The position numbers and the translations under genes are program-made. Below the pieces are notes generated by a model. That model had not been told where the DNA came from. It was given only the letters and a program-made list of their open reading frames with translations, and ran no database searches. A DNA stretch of 64,000 bases from Isoetes taiwanensis (Eukaryota > Streptophyta > Lycopodiopsida > Isoetales > Isoetaceae), in NCBI GenBank assembly GCA_021234155.1, contig JAJEKV010000004.1, forward strand, positions 7,632,109-7,696,108, read 5' to 3'. Of this stretch, positions 1 to 10,245 are shown piece by piece. Within the stretch, counting starts at the first letter, position 1. Each line of letters starts with the position of its first letter.

Positions 1-2990
1 TTTCAGATTGGGTTACCTATCTGAAATGATGTACTAGAAGAATGAGGTGGATCCTGAATTCAAGCCATGTTCTTTTACATGGAATGAAGAAACAAAATCT
101 CATGGATAGTTAATGGCAACATCATTGCTATATAGTACATACTCTACCTTGTTGCATCAGAAATGAAAAGGTACATGTTCTACCATGTTGCACTAAAAAT
201 GAAAATTCAGTTGAAATGGTTGGTATATGAGACAAGAGATATTTAATCTCTATTGCCACTTGGCCTCTCATGCCACTCGGATTTACACCAACAAATGGAC
301 AGAGATATGTTATCTCTATTGCCACTTGGCCTCTCTTGCCTCTTGGATTTACACCAACAAATTGACAAAAGTGTTTAATGGTAGTGAATATTGGAAATGC
401 TTAATTGTCACTTCACATTGGGCATGACATAATCATAGGGTGAGGCATGACTCCTGCTGTAATGGTAGGGGTCTGCCCCCCCTATGATTACAATTATGCA
501 GTGTATGCCTCTTCCTAGGGTAGGAGGTAGGGTTTTTTTTTTATCAATATTCTTACAAATAGATGCTCCAATTTAATGGAAACTAAGCTAGTTTCCTAAT
601 GACTTGATAACATTATTTGACTGCACGTATGAAATGGAACACTGATTACTTACCACTTTGGCTGAGCACTTTGCAGTTATGAAGACAGATTTAATTTAAC
701 ATTTTGCAAGGTGCATCATTTACCTTTGTTGCGGAAAATCTAGTGTGGTGCCACTTGGAAATAGTTTGCACGCTGCTAGTATAAGGTTAGTCCCTATTTG
801 GTTTCTATTAATAAATTCAGTGTGGCATTGGTAATATTTGCCAAGTTAAAACCATGGATTCATTTTGCTTTTGAATCTAACCCAGGATGGAGTATATTAT
901 TAATCCCAAGTGAAGGTTTATTTGGAAAGAAATAGTCTAGTTGACATGATCGTTAGTGAACCTTTGTTAACAAAGGGATTATTCAATATGGTCTACAACA
1001 TATGCTTGCATGCTTTTTTTTTAAAAGGGCATGCTTAACACGTGGATGTAAAGTATGCATGCTTGACATGTGGTTGTCAAGAACCAAATAGATTTGCAAT
1101 GCAACTTTTATTATGACTTTATGCTTCTTCAGAAAATGCTCGTGTGCTCTATGGGACGTGGGGCTCTTATATAAATGTGCAAGACCATTGTACATATTTT
1201 TCCTTTATAGGTACAAGAGGCTTAAGGATGGCTTATGCAAAAAAATAGCATGCACCATTCAAGGTTGCAGACTGAAGCATTATTTCAGCATGGTAGCATA
1301 GCGGTATACTTGTATATCGTGGCACTTTGACCTAAGGGTATAGCTTGGAAACTTGGACGACACTCCTTCCACAAGACTTTTATGTGGTTAGTCCTCTAAA
1401 TTCTAGGTTAGATGCAGCATGCATTGATTGCCGTAAGATGAAGGAAGATAAAGGGAATACCCTGGCAGGGGATATTTTAAGATTCATAGAGATCTGTTTT
1501 CTACAAACTTTATTGCTTTGGCCTTATCTTTTCCCGCCATGGGCTCCTACATTTCGGCCATGCATGATTTTGGAGCTACATAAGCTTCATCCTTGAAAAT
1601 GTCTCTCATTTCGTGCATGAATCGCTCATCCGCAAGATTGCCAAAGGATACGCCCTGTTGGAAATAATGATGGTAGCGGGCAAGAAACATGACAAGATTG
1701 AAACAAGATCTTTTCTCGATATCTTGCTTCACATTTTGTTTACTTTGCTTCACATGAATAATTTATGTGGACGGATATGGATGAAGACATGGAGCTTGTG
1801 CAAGGGGTTACCCAAATGATTAATACATTAGCTAATGATTTTGGCTTTTACTCTCGACGAAAACCGTAAATGCGGATCCCGGCAGTTTGCTATGTATACT
1901 TTATTATATGCTTGTAATCCAAAGATAAGAGCTTGGATGGAAATGATTGATTGAGAAGTAGGACATTACCGCCCTGGATGGATTCAAGCAGTTGAATCAG
2001 TGGCTCTAAGATTATGCTTTCTTTTGGAAGTGTTTTAGTAAAAAGAGTAAAAAAGTGATTTTTGTGTTTCTAATTATCTTGCTAGATTTCATTTCACTTA
2101 TTTTTTCCATATAGCTTGATTCTAACTCTAAGGACAAAAGGATCACAATGGGTAATCGGTGATGAACCGAGAGGCCTAATGTACCTTTTGGCCCTTGCAT
2201 TGTTACCATAATCATGCTAAAAAGGTAATCTTGATTGGTCGCAGTGCACGGGCCTCTCTTCCCATTGTGGTGTCTTTTTGTCCTTAGCGCCTTGGATAAG
2301 TCGTAGGTGATGCCGACAAATCAAGAAGAATGAGTACAAGTGCTAATGCTATTTTGGTCAATGGTGGCTCGTGGAGCATCCGAAGTTGAAGACGATAAAA
2401 TTTGATACATTTGCATATTTTGCTTGGCCGAGAATGGCTTCTATTAGACATAGACCTGGTTAAAGGAAAATAACCCTTTGCTTGTTAAAACTGATGCTTA
2501 GAATGGATCTGATCTGACATTTGATCCTATTGGTTCAAGACACTAGTATAAATATTACTCCAAATTTTGGCAGGCAAATGCCTTGGTAACATGCAACATG
2601 TGGCTGTATTGGAATTTAAGGATGGCATCCCCGCTATATGATATACCAGTTTGATTAGTTTGTACATGTGTACCTAAGCTTATTGTCAACTATGGCAGGC
2701 AAGTGTTCTATTTCTCTATGAATATTAGTGACCTTTTGACAATTGTTATATGCCTCACTATAACATGCTGATTGAATGTTTTAAGTCTTGAACATTCTTA
2801 GCTTATGAACAAGATATGTTATCTTGTCTAATCATAGGATGATTTAGTATAAAGATTGATATGTAACATCTTGGCATAAGACCTTAGAAGGTTGGTACCA
2901 TCTTGGATTTTATTGTCCATGTATGGCCAGATAAGACAGCGGAGGGATTGACCAATGCTGATGTTTGTGCTAGTTTAGGCTAGTCCAAGC
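1..2990. other. AT-rich spacer without recognisable gene
   Basis: I see no exon with family similarity here. The reading frames are short, low in complexity and lack splice context. The stretch holds two small tandem duplications (about 130-200 and 231-366). Its right end is a poly-T tract at about 2995-3027 just before the first retroelement frame. No copy of the LTR found at 12512 is visible, although that would be the expected place for the 5' LTR of element A. Confidence 0.6.
231..366. repeat. Two-copy tandem repeat, about 68 bp unit
   Basis: The segments 231-300 and 301-366 are near copies. Each runs from an agagatat start through ctctattgccacttggcctc to gatttacaccaacaaa. A shorter two-copy repeat of about 36 bp (gtacat...ctacc...gttgca...aaatgaaaa) lies at about 136-205. 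Both are simple local duplications with no coding signal. Confidence 0.75.
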
Positions 2991-2991
2991 C

Positions 2992-3032
<41 letters not shown>

Positions 3033-3257
3033 AAGTTAAAAGTTAAATTCAAATTTGTGTTACTTTTTGAAAAGTGTGTTAGTTGGGACGCCTTCTTGCC
3101 GCCATAGCCGCCGGACTTGAGCTCTTCTCCTGCCATAGCCGACCTCCATTGCCACCTTGCAACTACCCTAAACCCTTAGCGCCTTCGCCAGATCTCTAGC
3201 GCCACCTGTCTAAGCCTGAGCGCCCTACTTCTTCTCTTGTTATCCACTGCTAGTGCC

Positions 3258-4514
3258 ATGATGCCGCGCTTCAAGCTCACCGTGGACCTAAACAAGGCGA
3301 CTGTCTTCCAGCTGTTTAGCGTCCTAGTAGACCATCTCTCAGATGATAGTCCCATGATCGACATTGTCTTAAACCTGCTCGTGACTCATTTCACTGAGGG
3401 CCGTAGAATCCCCTACCCAATCTTCCATTTCAATGAACGCTTCCTCATGAAGCTAAACGCTGCAGACCAACCTTACACCCTTGTAGAGCAGCCTGATCAA
3501 GCTTGGGCCATCGTTAAGTTTTACCCGTTAGCAAGCCAAGATGAGGATCCCGTAGAGCTTATCCGAACGGAGGCCCAACGGATTTTGCACCTTGCTAGGG
3601 TAGAGGACCTCCAGCAAATAGCTAGCGCTCTATCAGAGGAGCGGGCTAGCTGTTTTTATTACCTTGGTAAAGGCCATGTGCTTATGTACAGGGACCATTA
3701 CAATCTTCCCCCTTTCTTTTGGAATGAGGAACTATATAATTTTGTCTTCGAGAATGTACCACCTAGCTTCACCCAGGACTGCATGGACCTTGTGCAAGCC
3801 GACATGCGAGCTCACCCGGCCCGGTACCATATGGAGATTGCCAGGCGGATACAAGTGCGCCAGGACAAGGAAGCCCAGGATGCTGAGAGAGAGAGGATCC
3901 GTAAGGCAGAAGAGGATGCCCAAACACAGCAGGGCGGAGATCAAAATGTTGATCAAAATGTAGATCAACATGTGGATCAGGACGGAGGTCAGAATGCTGT
4001 TGTCCCGGATAAAGAGGAGAGGTGGGGTAACCGAAAGAGGAAGAACACGAAGCCCACACGGGGAGGCGTCAATTACAAAACCCGGCTTCAGAAGGATGCC
4101 CAAATCGGAAAGAACACGTCGGCTCAGCGTCGGGAGCAGATTGTGCAGCGGGCGAAACATCCCTCGACCGGCGGGAAGTCCGTGCCATTGCTTAGGGCAA
4201 CTGTCAAGCCGAGGAAGCCCCATCGGTTCTGACCGGGCACAGTAGCTCTTCGCGAGATACATAAGTATCAGAAGACTACTGAGCCATTGATACGCCGGCT
4301 ACCTTTTCAGCGGCTTGTCCGGGAAATTGCCCAAGAATTCAAGATCGACCTGAGGTTTCAGGCTTTTGCTATACTCGCGCTCCAGGAAGCTGCCGAGGCC
4401 TACCTCATAGAGATCTTGAGCGACGCCAACCTGTGCGCCATTCATGCTAAAAGGGTTATAATAATGCCCAAGGATATCCAGCTCGCAAGAAGGATCCGAG
4501 GAGAATTTCGCTGA
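3258..4514 (+). CDS. ORF1: unknown N-terminal domain fused to histone H3 (one in-frame TGA)
   Basis: Translation from the ATG at 3258 gives about 240 residues of unrecognised, mostly acidic to neutral sequence, a charged linker with [14 protein letters not shown] repeats (about residues 232-250), a basic stretch, and then a histone H3. The tail keeps the H3 motif STGGK (near residue 305) and ends KPHRF. A TGA at 4230-4232 stands exactly where H3 has Arg in the motif HRFRPGT. After it the same frame reads [14 protein letters not shown], then the H3 core with [33 protein letters not shown] and [13 protein letters not shown], ending at TGA 4512. The core is collinear with ordinary H3 and loop 1 has the usual length, so it is not obviously CENH3. 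The sequence shows the fusion directly. Histone function, nucleosome incorporation and any role in the retroelement are inference. The TGA probably truncates the product unless it is read through. Confidence 0.85.
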
Positions 4515-4774
4515 GTGTGGGACTTCCTTTGCTCTATTGTAAAATTTTTGTGATCTATATCCATGTAAATTATTTTTTTGAAGCTATAAACTCAAAATCG
4601 TGTCTTTTTGCCACTTGGTGCATATTTAAATGTAAATTATTAAGTAAATAATAATTTTTTTAATAACCTAGGAAAACGTGCCGAAAAGTATAAAGCCACT
4701 TTTTGGCCCATTAGGGTTTCATTTTCTTTCTTGCTTTTAGCGTTTAGCTCCTCCTCCCTTGCGCCTTCTTCCTC
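4515..4774 (+). promoter_or_regulatory. Intergenic terminator/promoter region before ORF2
   Basis: An AT-rich segment follows the ORF1 stop, then a TATA-like aagtataaagcc at about 4687, a telo-box ttagggttt at about 4711 and a pyrimidine-rich leader (ctcctcctccc) leading to the ATG at 4775. TATA plus telo-box is common in plant promoters of growth-linked genes. The arrangement suggests that ORF2 has its own promoter rather than being read from an LTR transcript. This is inference from motifs. Confidence 0.45.
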
Positions 4775-6152
4775 ATGGCTCGCCCGACTCTACAGCAGTG
4801 GTACTTGGATGGAGAGCACTGGGACCCTGCAGTTCCCTTTGACGTTCTTCATCCTTATCTGCTCCAGCACGTGGATCTCATCCACAACATGCAGGCGCAC
4901 CTCGACTATGCTGCTTTCCTTCAGTTCTACTGTGAGGAGATCGTGCCTGCATGTGTCTTCAATGAAGACGACTCACAGCTCTACCTCGACTTCCACACCT
5001 TGCTCGAGATGTTGGGAGGCGATGATCATGCCCGGAATGTCATTAAGGGCATTAGGAGGAGAGGGACCGACCTCCCTATCGCTACTATAGATCAGGAAGT
5101 CTGTTTTGAGGCTCGATTCGTGCTGGCCATCATCGTGGACCAGTATATTGAGGATGAGCAGATAGCAGTCGAGCAGTCTTCTACACCAGTACCTCCTGAC
5201 CCGGAAGACGATGAATTCGTCGGCGAGCAGGACTTTGCACGGTGGAAGGAGCTAGCCACTGAAGCACCGGCAGGTCGAGATAAAGCCCTCAAGCTCGAAG
5301 GGCTAAACCTCCTCCCTACCGTACTCTTGAATAATCAAGAGTACCTGATTCTAGAGGACATTATATGGGCTTACCGCGTCATTGCTGATATGCCGGGCCG
5401 CCGCAAGATAGAGGTCCTCTATGATCTTGCGGAGTACTGCCAGGATGACTTCCTCGACTTTACGACACCTGTTGTGCATCCGCCACAAGTCGAGAACTTG
5501 TTAGTATTTCGGCCAGAAGAGCTAGAACCCGTTGAGACCCTTTTGTCTCTTCGGCAGTTCCTATTGACTGATGCACCCTAGCCTCCAGAGGAGCAGTTTG
5601 CGGCTCACATGCGCCCTCCTCCTGCAGTTCAGCCTTTACAGATCACTATGGGAGGGGTGGATCAAGAGGAGGAAGACCTTTGGGACATTAAGATGAGTCT
5701 TAGGGATGACAAGGAAGAGGCAGAGCAGGAGAAGATCCCTGTTAACTTGGAAAAGGAAGTAGAGACCTCTAGGGATCCGCAAATTAGGGCAATGGGCAAC
5801 CATTTGACCCGATTCTTCCTTTCAGGAGGTCTTGTTCTTCTCCAAGAACTTGGGGCCTTCGTCTGAAGCATCTTGGTGGGCGCTCCGTGCGTTATCCACC
5901 TTGGCGGGCCATAAGAAGATTGATTATCACGCCACTACTATCACCCTGGTCCGACGAGTATTGGCTATCGTGGCATTGGGGGACGTGGCGGGCTGCACTA
6001 ACATGCGACTCCTCGTGGCGGCACCCTTGGCCACTTGCTTACCACCGGAGGCAGCAGCTCGAGCTGCCCTCTCTGCTAGCCCCAGCACCACCTTGATGCG
6101 CTACCGACCACCTCCTCAGCCTATGGACGACGAGGAGGACCCTAGTTCTTAG
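4775..6152 (+). CDS. ORF2: conserved accessory retroelement protein, unknown function (broken)
   Basis: The ATG at 4775 follows a pyrimidine-rich leader. The first 268 codons are open (start MARPTLQQWYLDGEH, acidic overall). A TAG at 5579 is followed in the same frame by 95 more codons (PPEEQF..., with an acidic EEEDLWD segment) up to TGA at about 5866. A neighbouring frame then continues from about 5826 to 6152 (FFSKNLGPSSEASWW... ending DDEEDPSS). This looks like one longer protein broken by a stop and a frameshift, or by an unrecognised intron with an acceptor at ttcctttcag (5825). I recognise no domain. Element C has a counterpart at 58140 starting MATSSFKRWY, so the start is conserved (M-A-x5-W-Y). 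Confidence 0.6.
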
Positions 6153-6350
6153 ATATCTTTTTACAATTATAAATCTTTGTATTACGTATAGATGTAAACT
6201 TTGATTGGCATTTTCTTTTAAGCCATCATACAATATATGTACTCTTTTCTTATGCTATATGGTTATTGTATCGTTGAGTACCATTAAATTGTGTCCCTAT
6301 GATACTTGTTAATCTCTTTTAGAGTTTAGAGTATAAGAAATCGTTCAATA

Positions 6351-6839
6351 TTGTATATTCATTCTTGCCGTCTTACAGACGATGAGCTCGAAGAAATCGA
6401 GGACCGAATAACCAACGAGTTACGAAGGGACGATCAGGGACCTCCCGACCAAGACTACGGTCAATGGTATGGGGAGTATCCGGATCGGGATGATGATTAC
6501 GAAGCAGGGGAACCCATAGAAGAAGGAGAGCCCTATGATTCAACTAAAGGCTTGGAAATAGTCAACATTCTCCGTGAACGTGCCTTCGAGCATCTACAAC
6601 AAACTCTCCGACGTACCTGGGATTACTGGGAAATGACGAGGCACGAAGCTTTTGCTGATGCCAATGACCATTTATGGCAGATCTTCTACGCGCTAAGAGA
6701 CCTTTTTAATTTGCTCATCATTAGTCCTACCTTAGACTACCAGTACGTTATCATCCAGGCATGGGCTCGCTACAAGGTAGTCAGGGCCGTACGGGAGAGC
6801 GTCCGCTACTCCATCCTGTACCCTTTCGCGCAGCCCTAG
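6351..6839 (+). CDS. ORF3: acidic/helical accessory protein, unknown
   Basis: The frame is open for 162 codons. The first third is very acidic (DDELEEIEDRI, then YPDRDDDYEAGEPIEEGEP) and the rest looks helical (LRERAFEHLQQTLRRTWDYW, then WARYKVVRAVRESVRY). There is no in-frame ATG near the start, but cttacag at about 6373-6379 is a good splice acceptor immediately before the acidic stretch. It may therefore be a 3' exon, possibly of ORF2. It ends at TAG 6837, before a poly-A tract at about 6884-6913. No family recognised. Confidence 0.5.
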   Translation: MYIHSCRLTDDELEEIEDRITNELRRDDQGPPDQDYGQWYGEYPDRDDDYEAGEPIEEGEPYDSTKGLEIVNILRERAFEHLQQTLRRTWDYWEMTRHEAFADANDHLWQIFYALRDLFNLLIISPTLDYQYVIIQAWARYKVVRAVRESVRYSILYPFAQP

Positions 6840-6885
6840 ACCTAATCTCTCCAGTTTCTTTATGGTTAAGTGAGTGTTGATTAGG

Positions 6886-6919
<34 letters not shown>

Positions 6920-7183
6920 TTGTCCAATGTATAATCACTACTTTTGTATTGTGTAACCTTAAGTCCTTATTAAAATACATCTCCAATGTAAACTGCCACT
7001 TTGACTTATAAATAAAGTTCTTTTCCTTAAATTTCTTGTATTGTCTTTATTATTGTTTCCTAGTACTGTTCAAAATGATCTTCATTGTGACACTTGGTAT
7101 CACAATAATTCCGCTTATACCTTCTTCTGCTCAATATAGACGGTGCACGTAACGCCTCATGGCAGACACCTTCGAATGCTAGC
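6840..7183. other. Non-coding spacer before gag
   Basis: It contains a run of about 30 A (6884-6913), polyadenylation-like aataaa at about 7010, and ttggtatcacaata at about 7089. The last resembles the start of an initiator-Met primer binding site but diverges after TTGGTATCA. No gene is seen. Confidence 0.5.
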
Positions 7184-8430
7184 AGATTAACACCAGAGCA
7201 GGAACTCATGCTGATGAAGCGGCAGTTAGTAGAGCTGCAAGCTTATGTGTTAAATGCCAATCCACCACAGCATATGCAGGAGGACGGACCGGAGTTACCT
7301 CCGTTACCACCAAGTCCACCACCACAGCAGCCACCTGCACCAGAACCAGGCCCTGTACCCGCACCAAGGAGGCACCGTTCTAAACGTCGTCGAAGCTCGT
7401 CTACGGAGTGCCACATCCTCACAATCAGCCACTTCTGTGTCTTCAGAGTCATCTATATCGTCTGGTGACTATGCACAGGCCCGGGACAAGGAGTACCGTA
7501 AGACGGTTGATACGGCCATTACTAGTATATAGAAAAACAGAAAATTGGCTCAGTTTGATGGGAAATCAAGAGGCGGGCTGAATGCAGAGTCTTGGTTGGA
7601 CGAGATGAAGGAGTTTGGCAAATCCTATGGGATGACGGAGAAAGATACAGGAAAAGTTGCCACTACAAACCTTACAGGGGCCGCTCGTATTTGGTGGAAG
7701 GGCTATGCTAGAGCCAAGCATCTAGACAGAAGCAGATGCAATTTTAAAAAGTTTGCCAAAGCTTTTAAGTCGCATTATGTGCCCCGTGCGCACAAATGCC
7801 AACAGATTCAGATTTTTTACAGGTTGGAGCAGAAGGGTATGTCAGTTCAGGCCTATACAGATGAATTCATGCGCTTGAGGTCAGATGTCCCGGTATGAAT
7901 GAGAAGAGGGCGTGGAGGGCTATATTGAAGGGTTGCCCCTCCATTAAACTTAATGGTTAAGACCATAGACCCAAGTCGGGATTTGTAGAGGTCGAGGCTA
8001 AGGCATTGAGCCTTGAAAAGGACACGCCAAGAAATCAGTACCAACACCCCCCTTTTACTCTCCCAAATACCAGTACACACCTTACAAGCCCCGCTCACCA
8101 AGCCCGGGGCCTTCTCGAAGAGAACTCTAACGGCCGCCAGAAAAGAAAGTCACCTTCAACATGCCGCACAAACCGAACAATGTCGGTAACGCAGTTCGAA
8201 CCTCTTACAATCTATTCCCAAAGAGGTTCCGAGAACAGCTCCGAAAAAGAAGGCATGTTGTGGGTGTATGCGACCCCGCACTTCATGCACTGCCCTTATG
8301 TCACACTGACGCCCGGTGGCCATGGTCGACCTTGATTGGGACGATCTCGAAGTCTACACCACCCGCCGACGAGGAGGCTCCCCGAAAGTATATTCACGGT
8401 AAGGCCCCATATCCTTGCAACCATTGAAAC
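7184..8430 (+). pseudogene. Element A gag (capsid/nucleocapsid), frameshifted
   Basis: The N-terminus reads LTPEQELMLMKRQLVELQAY, then a proline-rich stretch (PPLPPSPPPQQPPAPEP) and a basic PRRHRSKRRRSS. After a frame change near 7410 and a TAG at 7530 comes a typical Ty3 retrotransposon gag core: AQFDGKSRGGLNAESWLDEM, ARIWWKGYARAKH, FKKFAKAFKSHYVPRAHK, GMSVQAYTDEFMRLR. A TGA at about 7896 and further frame changes follow. The zinc-knuckle region at about 8240-8310 is only a remnant (HFMHCPY). Element C retains the homologous, better preserved C-terminal half with a full CCHC knuckle, which fixes the identity. Confidence 0.8.
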
Positions 8431-8439
8431 CGGCAATCT

Positions 8440-10245
8440 TTGAAAGTCAGCACCGCCGTTATTTCCACTATAGGTCAAGTAGACAGTAAGCCTTTCATAA
8501 TTCTTATGGATACGGGAAGTACACATAATTTTGCTTCTCCTAGGATGGCCCAGGTATTGCAGCTTGAGACTTTGAGGTCCCGACCAAAACCTATCACTTT
8601 AGCTGGTAAGATCGACATACTCATGGCCGTCGATTAACCTTAAAATGTACTGCCGTGTGCACCGATTGCATTGGGTGCCGAGTTAATGGATATTGGCAAA
8701 TATGATCTGATTGTGGGTATGGAATTCTTGGCATCTGTAAAAGCCAATATAGACTGCGAAAAACGGGAGGTTACCTTCAACGCAGCTAATGGAGCCCGCG
8801 TAACTATAAAAGGTGATCCCTTAAACCCCCTTATGCAGTCTATGTCCATCAGGCAGTTAAATAAGGCTATACGCAAGGATAAGCTACTTTGCGTCATCAG
8901 ACTTGCATCCATTGAGTCGGATGCTAAACAGAAGCAAGTAGTTGATGCGTTGCCCGAGAGCATTGCTAATCTTCTCAGGGAATTCAGCGATCTCTTTCCA
9001 GACGAGATCCAGAAACTTCCTCCATTTAGAGGGGTAGAATGTGAGATAGCTTTGGAACCAGGTACTAAGCCTATCAGTAAGGCCCCGTACCGTATGAGTC
9101 CCCCTGAATTGACAGAGCTTAAGAAGCAACTTCAGGAGTTACTAAACCTAGGCTTCATTCGGCCTAGTGTTTCGCCTTTTGGCGCTCCTGTCCTTTTTGT
9201 TAAGAAAAATGATGGCTCCTTGAGGATGTGTATTGATTATCGGCAGCTCAATAAGCATACCATCAAGAATCGCTATGCTTTGCCTAGAGCAGACAATCTT
9301 ATGGATCAGTTGCAAGGGGCCAAGTACTTCTCAAATATTGACTTACGCTCCGGATATCACCAAATAAGAATTAAAGAGGAGGATATCCATAAGTCTGCTT
9401 TTCGCACTAGATATGGGCATTATGAGTTTACCGTTATGCCTTTTGGATTAACTAATGCCCCCGCAACTTTTATGCGGTTAATGAATGATGTCTTCCGACA
9501 ATACTTGGATGATTTTGTTGTTATATTCTTTGACGACATTCTCATCTATAGTAAGACCCTTCAGGAGCATGAGAAGCATCTTAGACTGGCCCTACAAAAG
9601 CTAAGACGTCACCAGCTCTTTGCCAAGTTCTCTAAGTGCAAGTTTGCCACTCCGAAGGTGGACTATTTGGGACATGTCATTTCAGCAGAGGGAATTGCTA
9701 CAGATCCAGCAAAGATAGAGGCAGTGAAGGATTGGCCCATTCCAGGTAATATTTCAGAGGTCCGAAGTTTTTTAGGATTGGCAGGGTATTACCGGAAATT
9801 TGTTAAGGATTTTGCAAAGATTGCAGCACCTCTTACTGATCTTACAAAGCATGAGAAAGTGAAGGATTGGATTGAGCATTGGAAAACAAAGGTCCAGGGA
9901 AGTTTTCAGAAGCTTAAGAATGCTTTAACGTCAGCACCAGTCCTCACATTGCCGGACCCCGAAAAGGATAAACTAGTAGCAACGGATGCCAGTAAGATTG
10001 CTACTGGTGGAGTCCTAATGCAGGAGGGGAGGGTTATTGCCTATGATTCGAAGAAAATGAATGAGACTGAACAACGATACCCTACCCATGATCAGGAGTT
10101 GTTGGCCGTTGTCCTTTCACAGATATATGGAGACACTACCTTCTTGGTAGAAGATTTCAGCTTGATACGGATCACCAGAGTCTCCGTTATCTATCAACCC
10201 AGCCGAATCTCAACCTCCGACAAAGGAGATGGATGGAATTTATAG
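8440..10245 (+). pseudogene. Element A pol: protease, reverse transcriptase, RNase H (part)
   Basis: The protease carries ILMDTGSTHNFASP (active-site DTG) and is followed by two in-frame TAA codons around 8635-8643. The same frame then runs from 8671: [14 protein letters not shown], the pre-RT segment [15 protein letters not shown], and RT blocks [57 protein letters not shown] and [12 protein letters not shown] (catalytic DD). RNase H starts [14 protein letters not shown] and keeps [12 protein letters not shown]. Near 10110-10125 the frame shifts and the expected [20 protein letters not shown] continues in the next frame. The RT itself is full length. The protease stops and the RNase H frameshift inactivate the copy. 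Confidence 0.9.

Noticed and set aside
1547-1753. Minus-strand frame with a loose hAT-transposase look (FNLVMFLARYHHYFQQGVSF)
   Set aside because: The similarity is limited to a few hydrophobic positions, no catalytic or BED motif is present and the surroundings carry no further transposase.
5320-5390. Stretch LEDIIWAYRV in element A ORF2 as an H4-like helix (MDVVYALKR)
   Set aside because: Only one helix-length match. The preceding sequence does not follow the histone fold in length or pattern.
7085-7100. ttggtatcaca before gag of element A as a primer binding site
   Set aside because: It matches only the first nine bases of the Met site, no LTR precedes it, and in element C the primer site lies far upstream, before the accessory frames.
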